Below, one piece after another: positions 1 through 7,226 of a stretch of DNA of 52,746 nt; the stretch's first letter is position 1, and each line of letters opens with the position of its first letter. Origin of the DNA: Desulfobulbaceae bacterium (lineage in GTDB: Bacteria; Desulfobacterota; Desulfobulbia; Desulfobulbales; Desulfocapsaceae). The DNA lies in assembly GCA_003249645.1 (NCBI GenBank), contig QKIH01000066.1:1-52746 (forward strand). Reading direction: 5' to 3'. Below the pieces are notes generated by a model, which had not been told where the DNA came from, searched no databases, and saw nothing but the letters and a program-made list of their open reading frames with translations. Made by a program: the position numbers and the translations under genes.

Positions 1-42
1 CAAGCTTAGACCCTTTTGAAATTGAATTTTGTTTTTAGGCAT
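1..42 (-). CDS. IS1595-family transposase, N-terminal fragment cut by the window edge
   Basis: Only the first 14 codons lie in the window. The peptide begins MPKNKIQFQKGLSL, which closely resembles the usual start of IS1595-family DDE transposases (M-x-K-N-x-x-Q-F-Q-K-G-x-S-L), the segment just before their zinc-ribbon domain. The ATG at 42 is preceded by a good AAGGAGA ribosome-binding site about seven bases upstream. The catalytic domain would lie beyond position 1. The call rests on a short but distinctive motif. Confidence 0.6.
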   Translation of the reverse strand, partial: MPKNKIQFQKGLSL

Positions 43-106
43 AATCTTTCTCCTTTGGTTTTTAGGAGGATTATGCCATGGCTTGGGTGTCATATAGTGA
101 GCACCC
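1..106 (-). mobile_element. End of an IS1595-family insertion sequence
   Basis: The transposase start at 42 is preceded by about 64 bases and then by GGGTGTCATATAGTGAGCAC at 85-104, continuing CC to 106. Its outer bases GGGTG (85-89) and CACCC (102-106) are themselves inverted. Read inward on the minus strand it begins GGGTGCTCACTATATGACAC, as expected for the terminal inverted repeat of this family. The outer boundary near 106 is inferred; the other end and any 8-bp target duplication are outside the window. Confidence 0.5.
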
Positions 107-123
107 AATTTAAAAACTGAGTT

Positions 124-276
124 TTAGTGGTAACCAGAAATAAATATGTCGCTATTGGTAACGGAAGTAGAAAAAACCTTAATAAGCACCTCATTTGATT
201 TTATAATTGGCTTTTTGCGTTCTACCAATTGTAGCACTTCTGCTCCACCATATTTTGGACAAATATATGCTTTCAT
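124..276 (-). pseudogene. Truncated MDR-family (quinone oxidoreductase-like) dehydrogenase remnant
   Basis: The 50-residue peptide starting MKAYICPKYGGAEVLQL and ending near SDIFISGYH matches the N-terminal GroES-like part of medium-chain dehydrogenase/reductases (M-K-A-x3-x-Y-G-x-x-E-V-L-x-L ... N-E-V-L-I-K-V). Full-length members have about 310-340 residues, so the Rossmann NAD(P)-binding domain is missing. The frame stops at 124, about 15-20 bases before the inferred IS end, so the gene was probably broken by the insertion or by deletion beside it. An in-frame ATG exists further upstream at 345, but family similarity starts at 276. Confidence 0.55.
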
Positions 277-411
277 CATTTCCATTTTTTTCCTAAGCGT
301 TGCAGGCATGGATTTAACGGATAAAGCTCCTGAATTTGAAGGCATTTCCTGGTAGGAGCAATTTCCCTGTTTTTCTTGGTGTTACATCACATCGCAACAT
401 TTTCCACTGAG

Positions 412-1032
412 TTAAAGCGTTATCTCCTCCTTTACAGATGGTTTTCCCAGTCTTTCACAAATTCCAACACCTAAAGCAAAAATAATATCAGATGCTAGAT
501 GTTTCGAGATGGTTCTGTCATAGAGGACTTTCGATTCAGCCGGAAATTCATCATCACCTATCCAGTATAAAACGGCCACCGGGATGCGGGGGCTTATCTC
601 AAAACTATAGGCCGCATCCGCCATGTTAACCGGAATGCCATGCATGCTTTCGCATACTGCTTTGAATTCATTAATATTATTTTTGAATCGAGAACAAATT
701 AAATCCGTCGGGATCTCATGAGGTCCACGGAAAAATGTGGTGCCAGCGGGGATATCTTTCTCTGATATCCACTCATTAGATATTTCAATTTCTTTTGCTG
801 TAAGAAGGTAGTGAAGAATAAAGAGATAGAAATAATCATGGAGACTTTTGGTGGTATTACTCATACAACTGATTTTTAACTGATTCGGAAATATACCATA
901 TTCATCACCCCATACTGATAATGTATAAAGCTCGTTTATATCATCATATTTGCATAATGCCCTCCTGCAAACATCCTCCGGATCTTGCTCGGAAAGTTCC
1001 TGAAAATGGATTTTGTTTATTAAATCCGTCAT
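412..1032 (-). CDS. DUF3786 domain-containing protein
   Basis: A 206-residue soluble protein without signal peptide or membrane segment. The arrangement YLLTAKEIEISNEWISEKDI, then F-x-G-P, a central A-D-A-A-Y-S-F, PRIPVAVLYWIGDDEFPA and a late LYDRTISKHLASD matches DUF3786, a family common in anaerobic sulfate reducers and other strict anaerobes, with unknown biochemical role. The start is supported by GGAG five to six bases before the ATG. It stands alone between the truncated dehydrogenase and the HD-domain gene. Family call fairly secure; function unknown. Confidence 0.75.
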   Translation of the reverse strand: MTDLINKIHFQELSEQDPEDVCRRALCKYDDINELYTLSVWGDEYGIFPNQLKISCMSNTTKSLHDYFYLFILHYLLTAKEIEISNEWISEKDIPAGTTFFRGPHEIPTDLICSRFKNNINEFKAVCESMHGIPVNMADAAYSFEISPRIPVAVLYWIGDDEFPAESKVLYDRTISKHLASDIIFALGVGICERLGKPSVKEEITL

Positions 1033-1126
1033 GTTTCTCCATTAGGAATATTGAGGGAATTACATTTCGAAAGATTTTAAGAATAGCAGGAGGATGTTCA
1101 AAGCAAAGAATCTGAGTTTGTACCGC

Positions 1127-2482
1127 CTAGTAGTTCCCGGATTCAATCCGCATTGCCATTCTCGCGATCTGAGTAAAATCATGGCCGACTATATCTTGTG
1201 CATGAGAAAGATTATTGCGTAGTGATTCAAGATCCTTGCATACGCGTTTGGCAATACGTCTGGAAGGAAAACCCAGGTCTTGCAGGACTGTTTGATCTTC
1301 TATGAGAATCTGGAACTTATCAGAAAATTGAAGACAATTTAACAAGGTAGTACTTTGATTACGGCGTAATCGTTCATCCAGTAATTCTCTGGCTTTTTCC
1401 AAACGCTTTTCAGACAAAAATTGCACCCATGCATCATCAGGCCACCGCTTTTCAATGAAAGCAACCGTTTGCATTTCCATCATAGTTATGATGCCGAATA
1501 ACCACATACGAATAAAAGGGTGCTGGATATCATCTCTTGTAATTATTCCAGTGACTGAATCAAACACACGAACAAAGCAGATTTCATGTCGGGTTAAAGC
1601 TGTAATAACTTCAGAAAATGAGGCTTTTTCGTCAATAAGCTGATCAGGTCGAAATGTTCTCTCCTGCGATGGTTCATCCTTCATAACATAGCCCCTTATA
1701 TGGCCGTCATGCCTGATGCCGAGAGCAGACATCCCGTTTTTTTTCATTATCGAAAGCGCGGAAGATGCTGGGGGGGAATCGACAGATGGTAAAGCCCGAG
1801 CAATATCCTTTGCCGCAAAGGCTTTCAAAAACATATCCGAGGCCCGATCATGTCTGAATAACGTCGATGAACGAACAGTGTTGCTTATTGCCTGAAAGGA
1901 AGTGATGACCTCAAGCGGCAGGGACAAGGCTTCAGCACTTCGATGCAGCAGCTTGACAGCTCTATTATAAAGATCAGTTTGCCCATCTGAAAGGACTTCA
2001 AGCAGTCCGGACATCTCTGTGAGATAAACTTTTGCAAATTCAGGATCGTGCGCACAAATATCCCGGCAGTTATCTATCAGGTCAGCCAGTTTGATAGTTT
2101 TCCCTCGCCATGATGCATTAGACAAATGCGCTCGGTCAATTGCTTTACGCGTCGCACGGTTACCATGAGCCGAGGTGCTTATATCGGTTACTTCAGCCAC
2201 AAGCTGAGCGACTGCCGATCCGAATTTCTGTTCGATTTCAAAAAAAGTTGCCGGCGTATCCTCAACCACATCGTGAAGCCAGGCCGCAGCAATCATTTCT
2301 TCATCATCAGTGGATGAGGAGATGATGTCTGCTACATCTTTTAAATGAACGTCATAAGGTTCCAGTGAGTATTTTCGGCGATGATTGATACGACTGTGAG
2401 CCTGTATGGCATAGATTCTAGCCTGTGCAACTAAATCAGGTCCTGAGAAGTGAGGGGCCTTGTGAATATGATTATCTTCCAT
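1127..2482 (-). CDS. HD-domain (RelA/SpoT hydrolase-like) protein with CBS-like pair and C-terminal helical region
   Basis: 451 residues. Residues about 15-190 form an HD phosphohydrolase domain of the SpoT type: an early histidine (HSRINHRRKYSLEPYDVHLK), the HD pair in AAAWLHDVVEDTPAT, and the KLADLIDN motif used by ppGpp hydrolases. Residues about 230-340 look like two CBS half-modules (ALSIMKKNGMSALGI ... EICFVRVFDSVTGIITRDDI). The C-terminal ~110 residues are helical and unrecognised. There is no synthetase domain, so if active it would be a small alarmone or nucleotide hydrolase gated by a ligand bound to the CBS part (inference). It starts at 2482 with a weak ribosome-binding site and appears monocistronic. 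Confidence 0.65.
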   Translation of the reverse strand: MEDNHIHKAPHFSGPDLVAQARIYAIQAHSRINHRRKYSLEPYDVHLKDVADIISSSTDDEEMIAAAWLHDVVEDTPATFFEIEQKFGSAVAQLVAEVTDISTSAHGNRATRKAIDRAHLSNASWRGKTIKLADLIDNCRDICAHDPEFAKVYLTEMSGLLEVLSDGQTDLYNRAVKLLHRSAEALSLPLEVITSFQAISNTVRSSTLFRHDRASDMFLKAFAAKDIARALPSVDSPPASSALSIMKKNGMSALGIRHDGHIRGYVMKDEPSQERTFRPDQLIDEKASFSEVITALTRHEICFVRVFDSVTGIITRDDIQHPFIRMWLFGIITMMEMQTVAFIEKRWPDDAWVQFLSEKRLEKARELLDERLRRNQSTTLLNCLQFSDKFQILIEDQTVLQDLGFPSRRIAKRVCKDLESLRNNLSHAQDIVGHDFTQIARMAMRIESGNY

Positions 2483-2604
2483 TTGCGGATATTCGATTTT
2501 AACTGTTATTATCGTTGATAAACTCTATTAATTTGGCCTGAATTAGTCTGTAAAGACTCAATAAACCGGTTATCTTTGTCAGCCTGCTGATACCTCTGTT
2601 GATG

Positions 2605-3945
2605 TTACTCACATTCAACCCGTTTTGCCCGGCGATATGTAAGGAACATCATACCGAGCAAGACAGGAATGAGACAAACAGCCACAAGATTACCCTTGAA
2701 CAGGTAGATCAGATAGTAGCGGAAATGGTTGCCGCCGTCGGTGAAGGCGGTGATAAGCTGCCCATCGGCCATGGCCATCCCCGCCTGGGCAGAGAGCTTT
2801 GTGATAAGCGGTGCGAGACTGCTGGCAATGAGCAGGAAGGTTGCCACGATGGGGATGCCGGTCAATACACTGCGAATGACATTCCCGCGACTAACCAGAA
2901 CCGTGACACTCATGATAGAAATCAGGTTGGGCAGATCTCCCAGCGGGAGTGTTTTATTACCGGGCAAGACAAGGGAGATAAGAAGAGCTATGGGCATCAG
3001 GATAATACCTGTGACCATGACCGATTTGTGGTGCATAAGGACACCTGTATCAACGGCAACATAGAGTTTGTTCTTTTTAGGGAACCGATGCTGTATCCAG
3101 ACCTTCAGGGCCTCGGAAACAGGACTGATACCATCGCCTATGAGTCCGCCGCACTGTGGAAGCAAAAACATCACCGCTGCAATATGAATGCTGAGCTCCA
3201 GCAGGGATTTGACAGAGTAATCGGCGGCAAGTCCGAGTATAACACCGATGATCACCCCTATAAACATGGGCTCCGAAACCAGCCCTATGCGGGCGCCGGA
3301 TGTTTGTGGATTATAGCTGAGCTTATTCAAACCGGGAATCTTATCATAGATATAATCCATGGTAACAGAAAACGGCAGGATGCCGATAACAGAGATGGGC
3401 GAGATGGTAACGCCCGGAAGCCCGCCCTGTTTTTCCACATGCGGGGCCGTCCAGTCTGACATCTTAATGGTATAGACAGTGAGGAGAGTCACTGCGACAA
3501 GACCAAGAAAGTAGTTGTCTGATGTGGCAAAGACAAAGGTTCCGGCAAGGGCGAGATGCCAGTAATTCCAAATATCGATATAGATTGTCCGGGTGGTGTT
3601 GGTGGCAAGCATCAACACATTAAGACCGATGACAAGGGGAATGGAGATCGGCGCAAGAGAAGAACTCCAGGTGATGGCTGCAAGAGGCGGCCAGCCAACA
3701 TCGAGAACAGGATAATTGAGCCCTCTGAGCTGGATAATGGCTTCGACAGCAGGCTTGATGTTATCCACAAAAAAACCGAAAATCACAAAGATTCCGGCAA
3801 AGCCCACGCCCATCTTTAAGGCCGATATAAACGCTGCCCCCAAACTCATCCTCGCCGCGATAGCGATGATGAAGATAAAGAACGGCAGCATGACATATGC
3901 CTGGAAGGAAAAAAAATGGTCAAGAATTTGTTTAATGAGTTCCAT
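2605..3945 (-). CDS. PTS galactitol-type EIIC membrane component (orphan)
   Basis: 446 residues with about ten hydrophobic segments. The sequence matches the EIIC-Gat family: an N-terminal IIKQILDHFFSFQAYVMLPF-like region, the Asn/Thr-rich NVLMLATNTTRTIYIDIWNY, a central SEPMFIGVIIGVILG, and a late AFTDGGNHFRYYL. EIIC forms the membrane channel that phosphorylates and imports sugars. The start at 3945 was chosen because a GGGGGTG ribosome-binding site precedes it; the upstream ATG at 4053 lacks one. No EIIA, EIIB, HPr or sugar dehydrogenase gene lies nearby, which is odd for a PTS permease and odd for this kind of organism. It may work with distant EIIA/EIIB or have another transport role. 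Confidence 0.8.
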   Translation of the reverse strand: MELIKQILDHFFSFQAYVMLPFFIFIIAIAARMSLGAAFISALKMGVGFAGIFVIFGFFVDNIKPAVEAIIQLRGLNYPVLDVGWPPLAAITWSSSLAPISIPLVIGLNVLMLATNTTRTIYIDIWNYWHLALAGTFVFATSDNYFLGLVAVTLLTVYTIKMSDWTAPHVEKQGGLPGVTISPISVIGILPFSVTMDYIYDKIPGLNKLSYNPQTSGARIGLVSEPMFIGVIIGVILGLAADYSVKSLLELSIHIAAVMFLLPQCGGLIGDGISPVSEALKVWIQHRFPKKNKLYVAVDTGVLMHHKSVMVTGIILMPIALLISLVLPGNKTLPLGDLPNLISIMSVTVLVSRGNVIRSVLTGIPIVATFLLIASSLAPLITKLSAQAGMAMADGQLITAFTDGGNHFRYYLIYLFKGNLVAVCLIPVLLGMMFLTYRRAKRVECE

Positions 3946-4513
3946 GATCACCCCCGAATTCAATATACCGGTAAAAGAGAATGGAATTTTTCTGAGTATT
4001 AGGGCTAACTGTTCACAGACATTAACAAATCTTGTTAACAAAAGGAACCTCATAAATGAACAGGCTCCCGCTTCCCTCTCCCCTTTTGTGAACCGGCAAA
4101 CAGTGTCTCGTGCTCATGTGAAATCAAAACTGGCTATCATATTAATATTTCTTCAATTATTCACAAGAATGCAAACCGATTTTATTGCTTAAACAGTGTT
4201 TTTTTGCAGTCTGAAAAGACGTTTTGACAGATTGATACGACACGAAACACTGCAGGGTCATGAACCTCTCTTCCATAAACCGCTTTTTTTTAATGTAAGA
4301 CGTTGGGAGCTTAAACCTGCTAGGCCCCCGTCCTCTTGCCATTATGCCAACAACTCGGCGTGTTATCCTGGCCAACCACCGATTACCCCCTATGAGGCAG
4401 AGGAGTACGAGGGCAAATCTTAACCATTTAATCCGACCTCAAATCCTGCCTTCTTCCAGTGTTCCTCAAAAGATAAACAGGAAACATCTCAACTTGTAGA
4501 GTTCATTAACTGG
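3946..4513. other. Intergenic stretch with no gene recognised
   Basis: Short open frames on both strands here have no family-like sequence, no convincing ribosome-binding sites and overlap each other. The stretch presumably includes the promoter of the EIIC gene. Nothing else is supported. Confidence 0.4.
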
Positions 4514-4633
4514 TTAACCTTGCCAATTCAAACCTATATCTTTTCGATGCGTGTTTAAGACTGTAGCTTCTCAGCAGAAACCCTCAATTTTGGCGAATTG
4601 TAGAATGATATAGATTCGAAGTGGCAAGGTTAA
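4514..4633. repeat. Long imperfect palindrome made of two inverted copies of a ~35-bp repeat
   Basis: The left arm at 4514-4550 begins TTAACCTTGCCAATTCAAAC and continues CTATATCTTTTCGATGC. The right arm at 4600-4633, read on the minus strand, begins TTAACCTTGCCACTTCGAAT and continues CTATATCATTC. About 50 bases separate the arms, so the 120 bases can fold into one long hairpin. A third, direct copy lies at 6809-6850. It may be a MITE-like or REP-like element; no coding capacity is seen. Confidence 0.55.
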
Positions 4634-4690
4634 ATCTTGCTCCAAGCCGTACATCGGTTGTTCTCGAAAATACCTGCGCTAACCGAATAA

Positions 4691-4727
4691 GAAAGCCTCT
4701 ATGATTAAGATAATCAAAGAGGCTTTC
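4691..4727. terminator. Near-perfect stem-loop (possible transcription terminator)
   Basis: GAAAGCCTCT, a mismatched A, and TGATTA pair with TAATCA, A and AGAGGCTTTC around an AGA loop. It lies about 150 bases beyond the 3' end of the secreted-protein gene on the minus strand. No strong T-run follows on either strand, so a terminator role is only possible. Confidence 0.4.
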
Positions 4728-4873
4728 CTCCCATCCAGGTGGTGGTGTAATCTATTATGGCAAAACAGACTTGAGAGGATATATCACGTCTTTATTAAGA
4801 CAACATCTAGGACAGATTTATTCGCAAAGCTGTATAGCAGCTAGCGGCCACTATCTTTACGGCGCAAAAAAAT

Positions 4874-5470
4874 CTATGATATTATTCTGAAAGCGTAATT
4901 AACATTATATTGATTATTGTCACGAACATAAGCAGAAATATCCCCGTCATCATTATAGCCATCATTATTGTGGTCAACCTTGTAGTCTTGAGCTTGTATT
5001 GGAGCTTCAAGCCCCCCCTTACTACTCACATACGCCTGGAAATCAATCTCTGAAACCTGTTTTGACACAGTAGATATAGCATAGTCACTTGCATTACCTC
5101 CAAAAAGAATAGCTGCCGCTTCCTGACCGGTATAACATACTGGTTCATCAGAAGAGGACGGGCCATAACCAACTTCCCAATAACCTACATATTCATACTT
5201 TGATGCCGCTAACTCATTACCTGATGCCCCTGACGTTGCAGCATGCGCCGGTAAAAATACAGATTCAACGTATGGTGTGCCCCATTTAGCTGGTAACAGA
5301 TTATACGCAGCAAGTGCTGTAACGCCGCCGACAAATGCTTTCACCGCTTTTCGTCGGCTGGAACTATCAATAATTTTATCATTGCTATAGGATACGTCTT
5401 CATCTTTGTTTTGTTGTTCAAATACTTCTTTCATTATCTTTCTCTGTTTGCCTTTAAAAATTTTCTTCAT
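4874..5470 (-). CDS. Secreted protein with twin-arginine-like leader and LPAHA motif
   Basis: 198 residues. A charged N-terminus is followed by SSRRKAVKAFVGGVTALAAY (residues about 37-56), a twin-arginine-like signal with hydrophobic core. Next comes KWGTPYVESVFLPAHAATSG (about 62-81), a conserved post-signal motif of the W-x-x-P-x-V-x-S-V-x-L-P-A-H-A type seen in many small exported proteins of unknown function. The mature part holds GQEAAAILFGGNASDYAIST and ends with an Asp/Asn-rich segment. The ILFGGNASDYAIST string recalls a module of PEP-CTERM-type exported proteins, but no C-terminal sorting signal is present. A start at 5434 (MKEVF) is equally possible. Function unknown. Confidence 0.6.
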   Translation of the reverse strand: MKKIFKGKQRKIMKEVFEQQNKDEDVSYSNDKIIDSSSRRKAVKAFVGGVTALAAYNLLPAKWGTPYVESVFLPAHAATSGASGNELAASKYEYVGYWEVGYGPSSSDEPVCYTGQEAAAILFGGNASDYAISTVSKQVSEIDFQAYVSSKGGLEAPIQAQDYKVDHNNDGYNDDGDISAYVRDNNQYNVNYAFRIIS

Positions 5471-5971
5471 TTTATAGCCATCAAGCTGAGGAGAGAATCA
5501 CCCAGTAAAATTAAAGCTCTTGATATATATATGTTTGTTCAAAAACATCAAGCGTCTTTCAGAACACGACAACCATATACTTTATCTTGTAAAAACATAT
5601 GATAGGACATGTATAACAAACTGATGTGCCGGAAGGAGTAATATCGTTAACAATTCTTAACTTAGGACTAATTAGAGTTTTGAATTTAAGACACAATAGC
5701 AAATGGGTTGATTGAGCCAATAAGTTATGCGAACTAGGTATAACAACCTGAATTTCCAGTTAAATGTTTCCGGAGAACTCTGCTTACAGTGTAAGCAATA
5801 GTGAATATATGTGAAATAATATAGAGTTATAATCTCATATTTTCCCCATAATGCTGGATAATTATTTAGGAAATAATGTAAATTGATAAGAGGTAAGAAG
5901 TGGGGAGTAGAGGGGCTTGCCTTTCGATGGTTCCCCAAAAACGAAGTTCGTCTATAAAACACTAGACATAA
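5471..5971. other. AT-rich divergent intergenic region
   Basis: About 500 bases between the divergent secreted-protein gene and the 253-aa gene. The only clear structure is the 17-bp palindrome at 5781-5797. A 96-codon open frame on the minus strand has no recognisable sequence or ribosome-binding site and was not called. Confidence 0.4.
5781..5797. promoter_or_regulatory. Perfect 17-bp palindrome, operator-like
   Basis: TGCTTACA and TGTAAGCA are perfect inverted arms around one G. Size and symmetry suit a dimeric repressor site. It lies about 175 bases upstream of the 253-aa gene and about 310 bases from the start of the divergent secreted-protein gene. The binding protein is unknown. Confidence 0.35.
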
Positions 5972-6733
5972 ATGAACATTTTAGATTGTGAAAATTACAC
6001 CTCGGCAGTTGAATCATTAGCCAATATTTACAAAATCTCTACAGATGAAATCGAAGCTTTTTTCAGCTCTTTTGACCTTGATAAACATTATGAGACAAAT
6101 GATGTAACTGGTTACGCAGATAAAGAAATTCAAAATGTCTTTGAAAATACATTTAAAATAAAACCTCAAAAATTAGATAAAGTTTGTTGGTTTCATTTAA
6201 CAAGAGCTCTGCCTACAGAAAACTTTTACGAAGGCATTCTTCCATTAACCGAATCTCTAGAAAAAGTTTGGCAGACATTTTTTGACGTTTTCAATGGAAC
6301 ACCACACTACAATAACCTTAAACAAATGAAATTGTTGGGGGTGGATGACAGAATATATAATCTTAAAGCAGGTGTTGAATTACATTCAGGTCCATATGCC
6401 ATGCTAGTCAGAGATTCTGCGTTTAATTCTAGTAAAATTGGTAATCACGACTATCTCGGAATGCCCGAAATATTAGAAGACATTTGTAATGGGTATAAAA
6501 AACAATTTGGTTCAGCTATTTACGAATTTCTTGAAAGCAAACTTCTACCTAAAATAATAAAATTTGTTAGCACCAAAGACTTGTGCTCAAGCAATATAGG
6601 AACCGCTATGTTTTATACATATGGCAGGTATCATAATAAAAGCATATCATTCTCTGCAAACACTTGTTTTGATGGCGAGAACTCGTTGATACCATTCACT
6701 GACATATTAAATATAGAAACAATAATTGTCTAA
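5972..6733 (+). CDS. Hypothetical protein, 253 aa
   Basis: A soluble protein with no signal peptide or transmembrane segment and no domain I recognise with confidence. Notable stretches are KVCWFHLTRALPTENFYEGI (residues about 70-89), LHSGPYAMLVRDSAF and SKIGNHDYLGMPEILEDICN. It is strongly AT-rich compared with the core genes in the window, which suggests acquisition by transfer. No close gene on the same strand follows it; a GC-rich clover-like hairpin starts 16 bases after its stop. ATG chosen as the first in frame; no strong ribosome-binding site is visible. Confidence 0.55.
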   Translation: MNILDCENYTSAVESLANIYKISTDEIEAFFSSFDLDKHYETNDVTGYADKEIQNVFENTFKIKPQKLDKVCWFHLTRALPTENFYEGILPLTESLEKVWQTFFDVFNGTPHYNNLKQMKLLGVDDRIYNLKAGVELHSGPYAMLVRDSAFNSSKIGNHDYLGMPEILEDICNGYKKQFGSAIYEFLESKLLPKIIKFVSTKDLCSSNIGTAMFYTYGRYHNKSISFSANTCFDGENSLIPFTDILNIETIIV

Positions 6734-6748
6734 CCAGAGACTATGGTG

Positions 6749-6800
6749 TTTAAACCGCAGGCTGATGCCTGCTCGGAGGCGTGATCGCGCGCGGTTTAAA
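6749..6800. repeat. Clover-like palindromic structure with twin TGAT loops
   Basis: Outer arms TTTAAACCGC (6749-6758) and GCGGTTTAAA (6791-6800) are perfectly complementary. Inside sit two small hairpins, AGGC-TGAT-GCCT (6759-6770) and GCG-TGAT-CGC (6779-6788), both with the same TGAT loop. It is GC-rich inside an AT-rich region and lies 16 bases after the 253-aa gene. It could act as a terminator, a REP-like element or a small structured RNA. No T-run follows. Confidence 0.45.
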
Positions 6801-6808
6801 TTGCCACA

Positions 6809-6850
6809 TTAACCTTGCCACCTCAAATTTCTATATCTTCTCGATACTCC
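6809..6850 (+). repeat. Third copy of the TTAACCTTGCCA repeat
   Basis: The segment begins TTAACCTTGCCACCTCAAAT and continues TTCTATATCTTCTCGATAC, matching the left arm at 4514-4550. Weak similarity runs on into TAAGATTGT, compared with TAAGACTGT at the first copy. Together with the inverted pair it brackets the secreted-protein and 253-aa genes. Confidence 0.5.
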
Positions 6851-7025
6851 TCAAATTAAGATTGTCCTGAAGACGGTGGGATGGTGTACTTCTGCAAAAG
6901 CACTTAGAAATGGAGCAATTGCAAACCGAAGGTTACCAGAGACATGGTCAAAATTAATCTACACCATGACCTGAATTCGACAGTTTTATACCTTTGACGT
7001 GGATGCTCATGGAGAAGGTTTCGTT

Positions 7026-7118
7026 TAGATCACATTGCTGTTGTTAGGCTCTTGGGATATCACGACGTTAGAGATTATAGGAATATCTCCACAAGATCAC
7101 AACAGCAATTGATTTCTA
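7026..7118. repeat. Long nested hairpin, possible structured RNA or element relic
   Basis: ATTGCTGTTGT (7034-7044) is perfectly inverted at ACAACAGCAAT (7099-7109). The stem extends outward through ATCA/TGAT. Inside, CTTG/CAAG and GATAT/ATATC pair in the correct nested order. No plausible protein is encoded. It lies downstream of the minus-strand gene ending at 7227, about 120 bases away. Confidence 0.35.
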
Positions 7119-7226
7119 GGTCTGTGGACACATTAATCAATTTGGTTAACGTGTATTCCTGTAGAAATACAGGGGCAAGGTTCTATACCTGCTTGATCCT
7201 CAAACTGCTTTCTTACAGCATGACTT

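Noticed and set aside
2599..3459. 286-codon open frame on the plus strand
   Set aside because: It runs antisense to the clearly membrane-protein-coding EIIC gene, is Gln/His/Asp-rich in the way antisense frames of membrane genes are, and matches no family.
4157..4423. Overlapping small open frames on both strands
   Set aside because: No ribosome-binding site, no domain-like sequence, and they overlap one another.
5672..5962. 96-codon minus-strand frame
   Set aside because: AT-rich chance frame without ribosome-binding site; sits over the palindrome and the presumed promoter of the 253-aa gene.
7043..7049. GTTAGGC, an integron attC-like core (also at 36026-36032)
   Set aside because: No matching RYYYAAC partner at a proper distance and no attC-like fold could be assembled; no integrase in the window.
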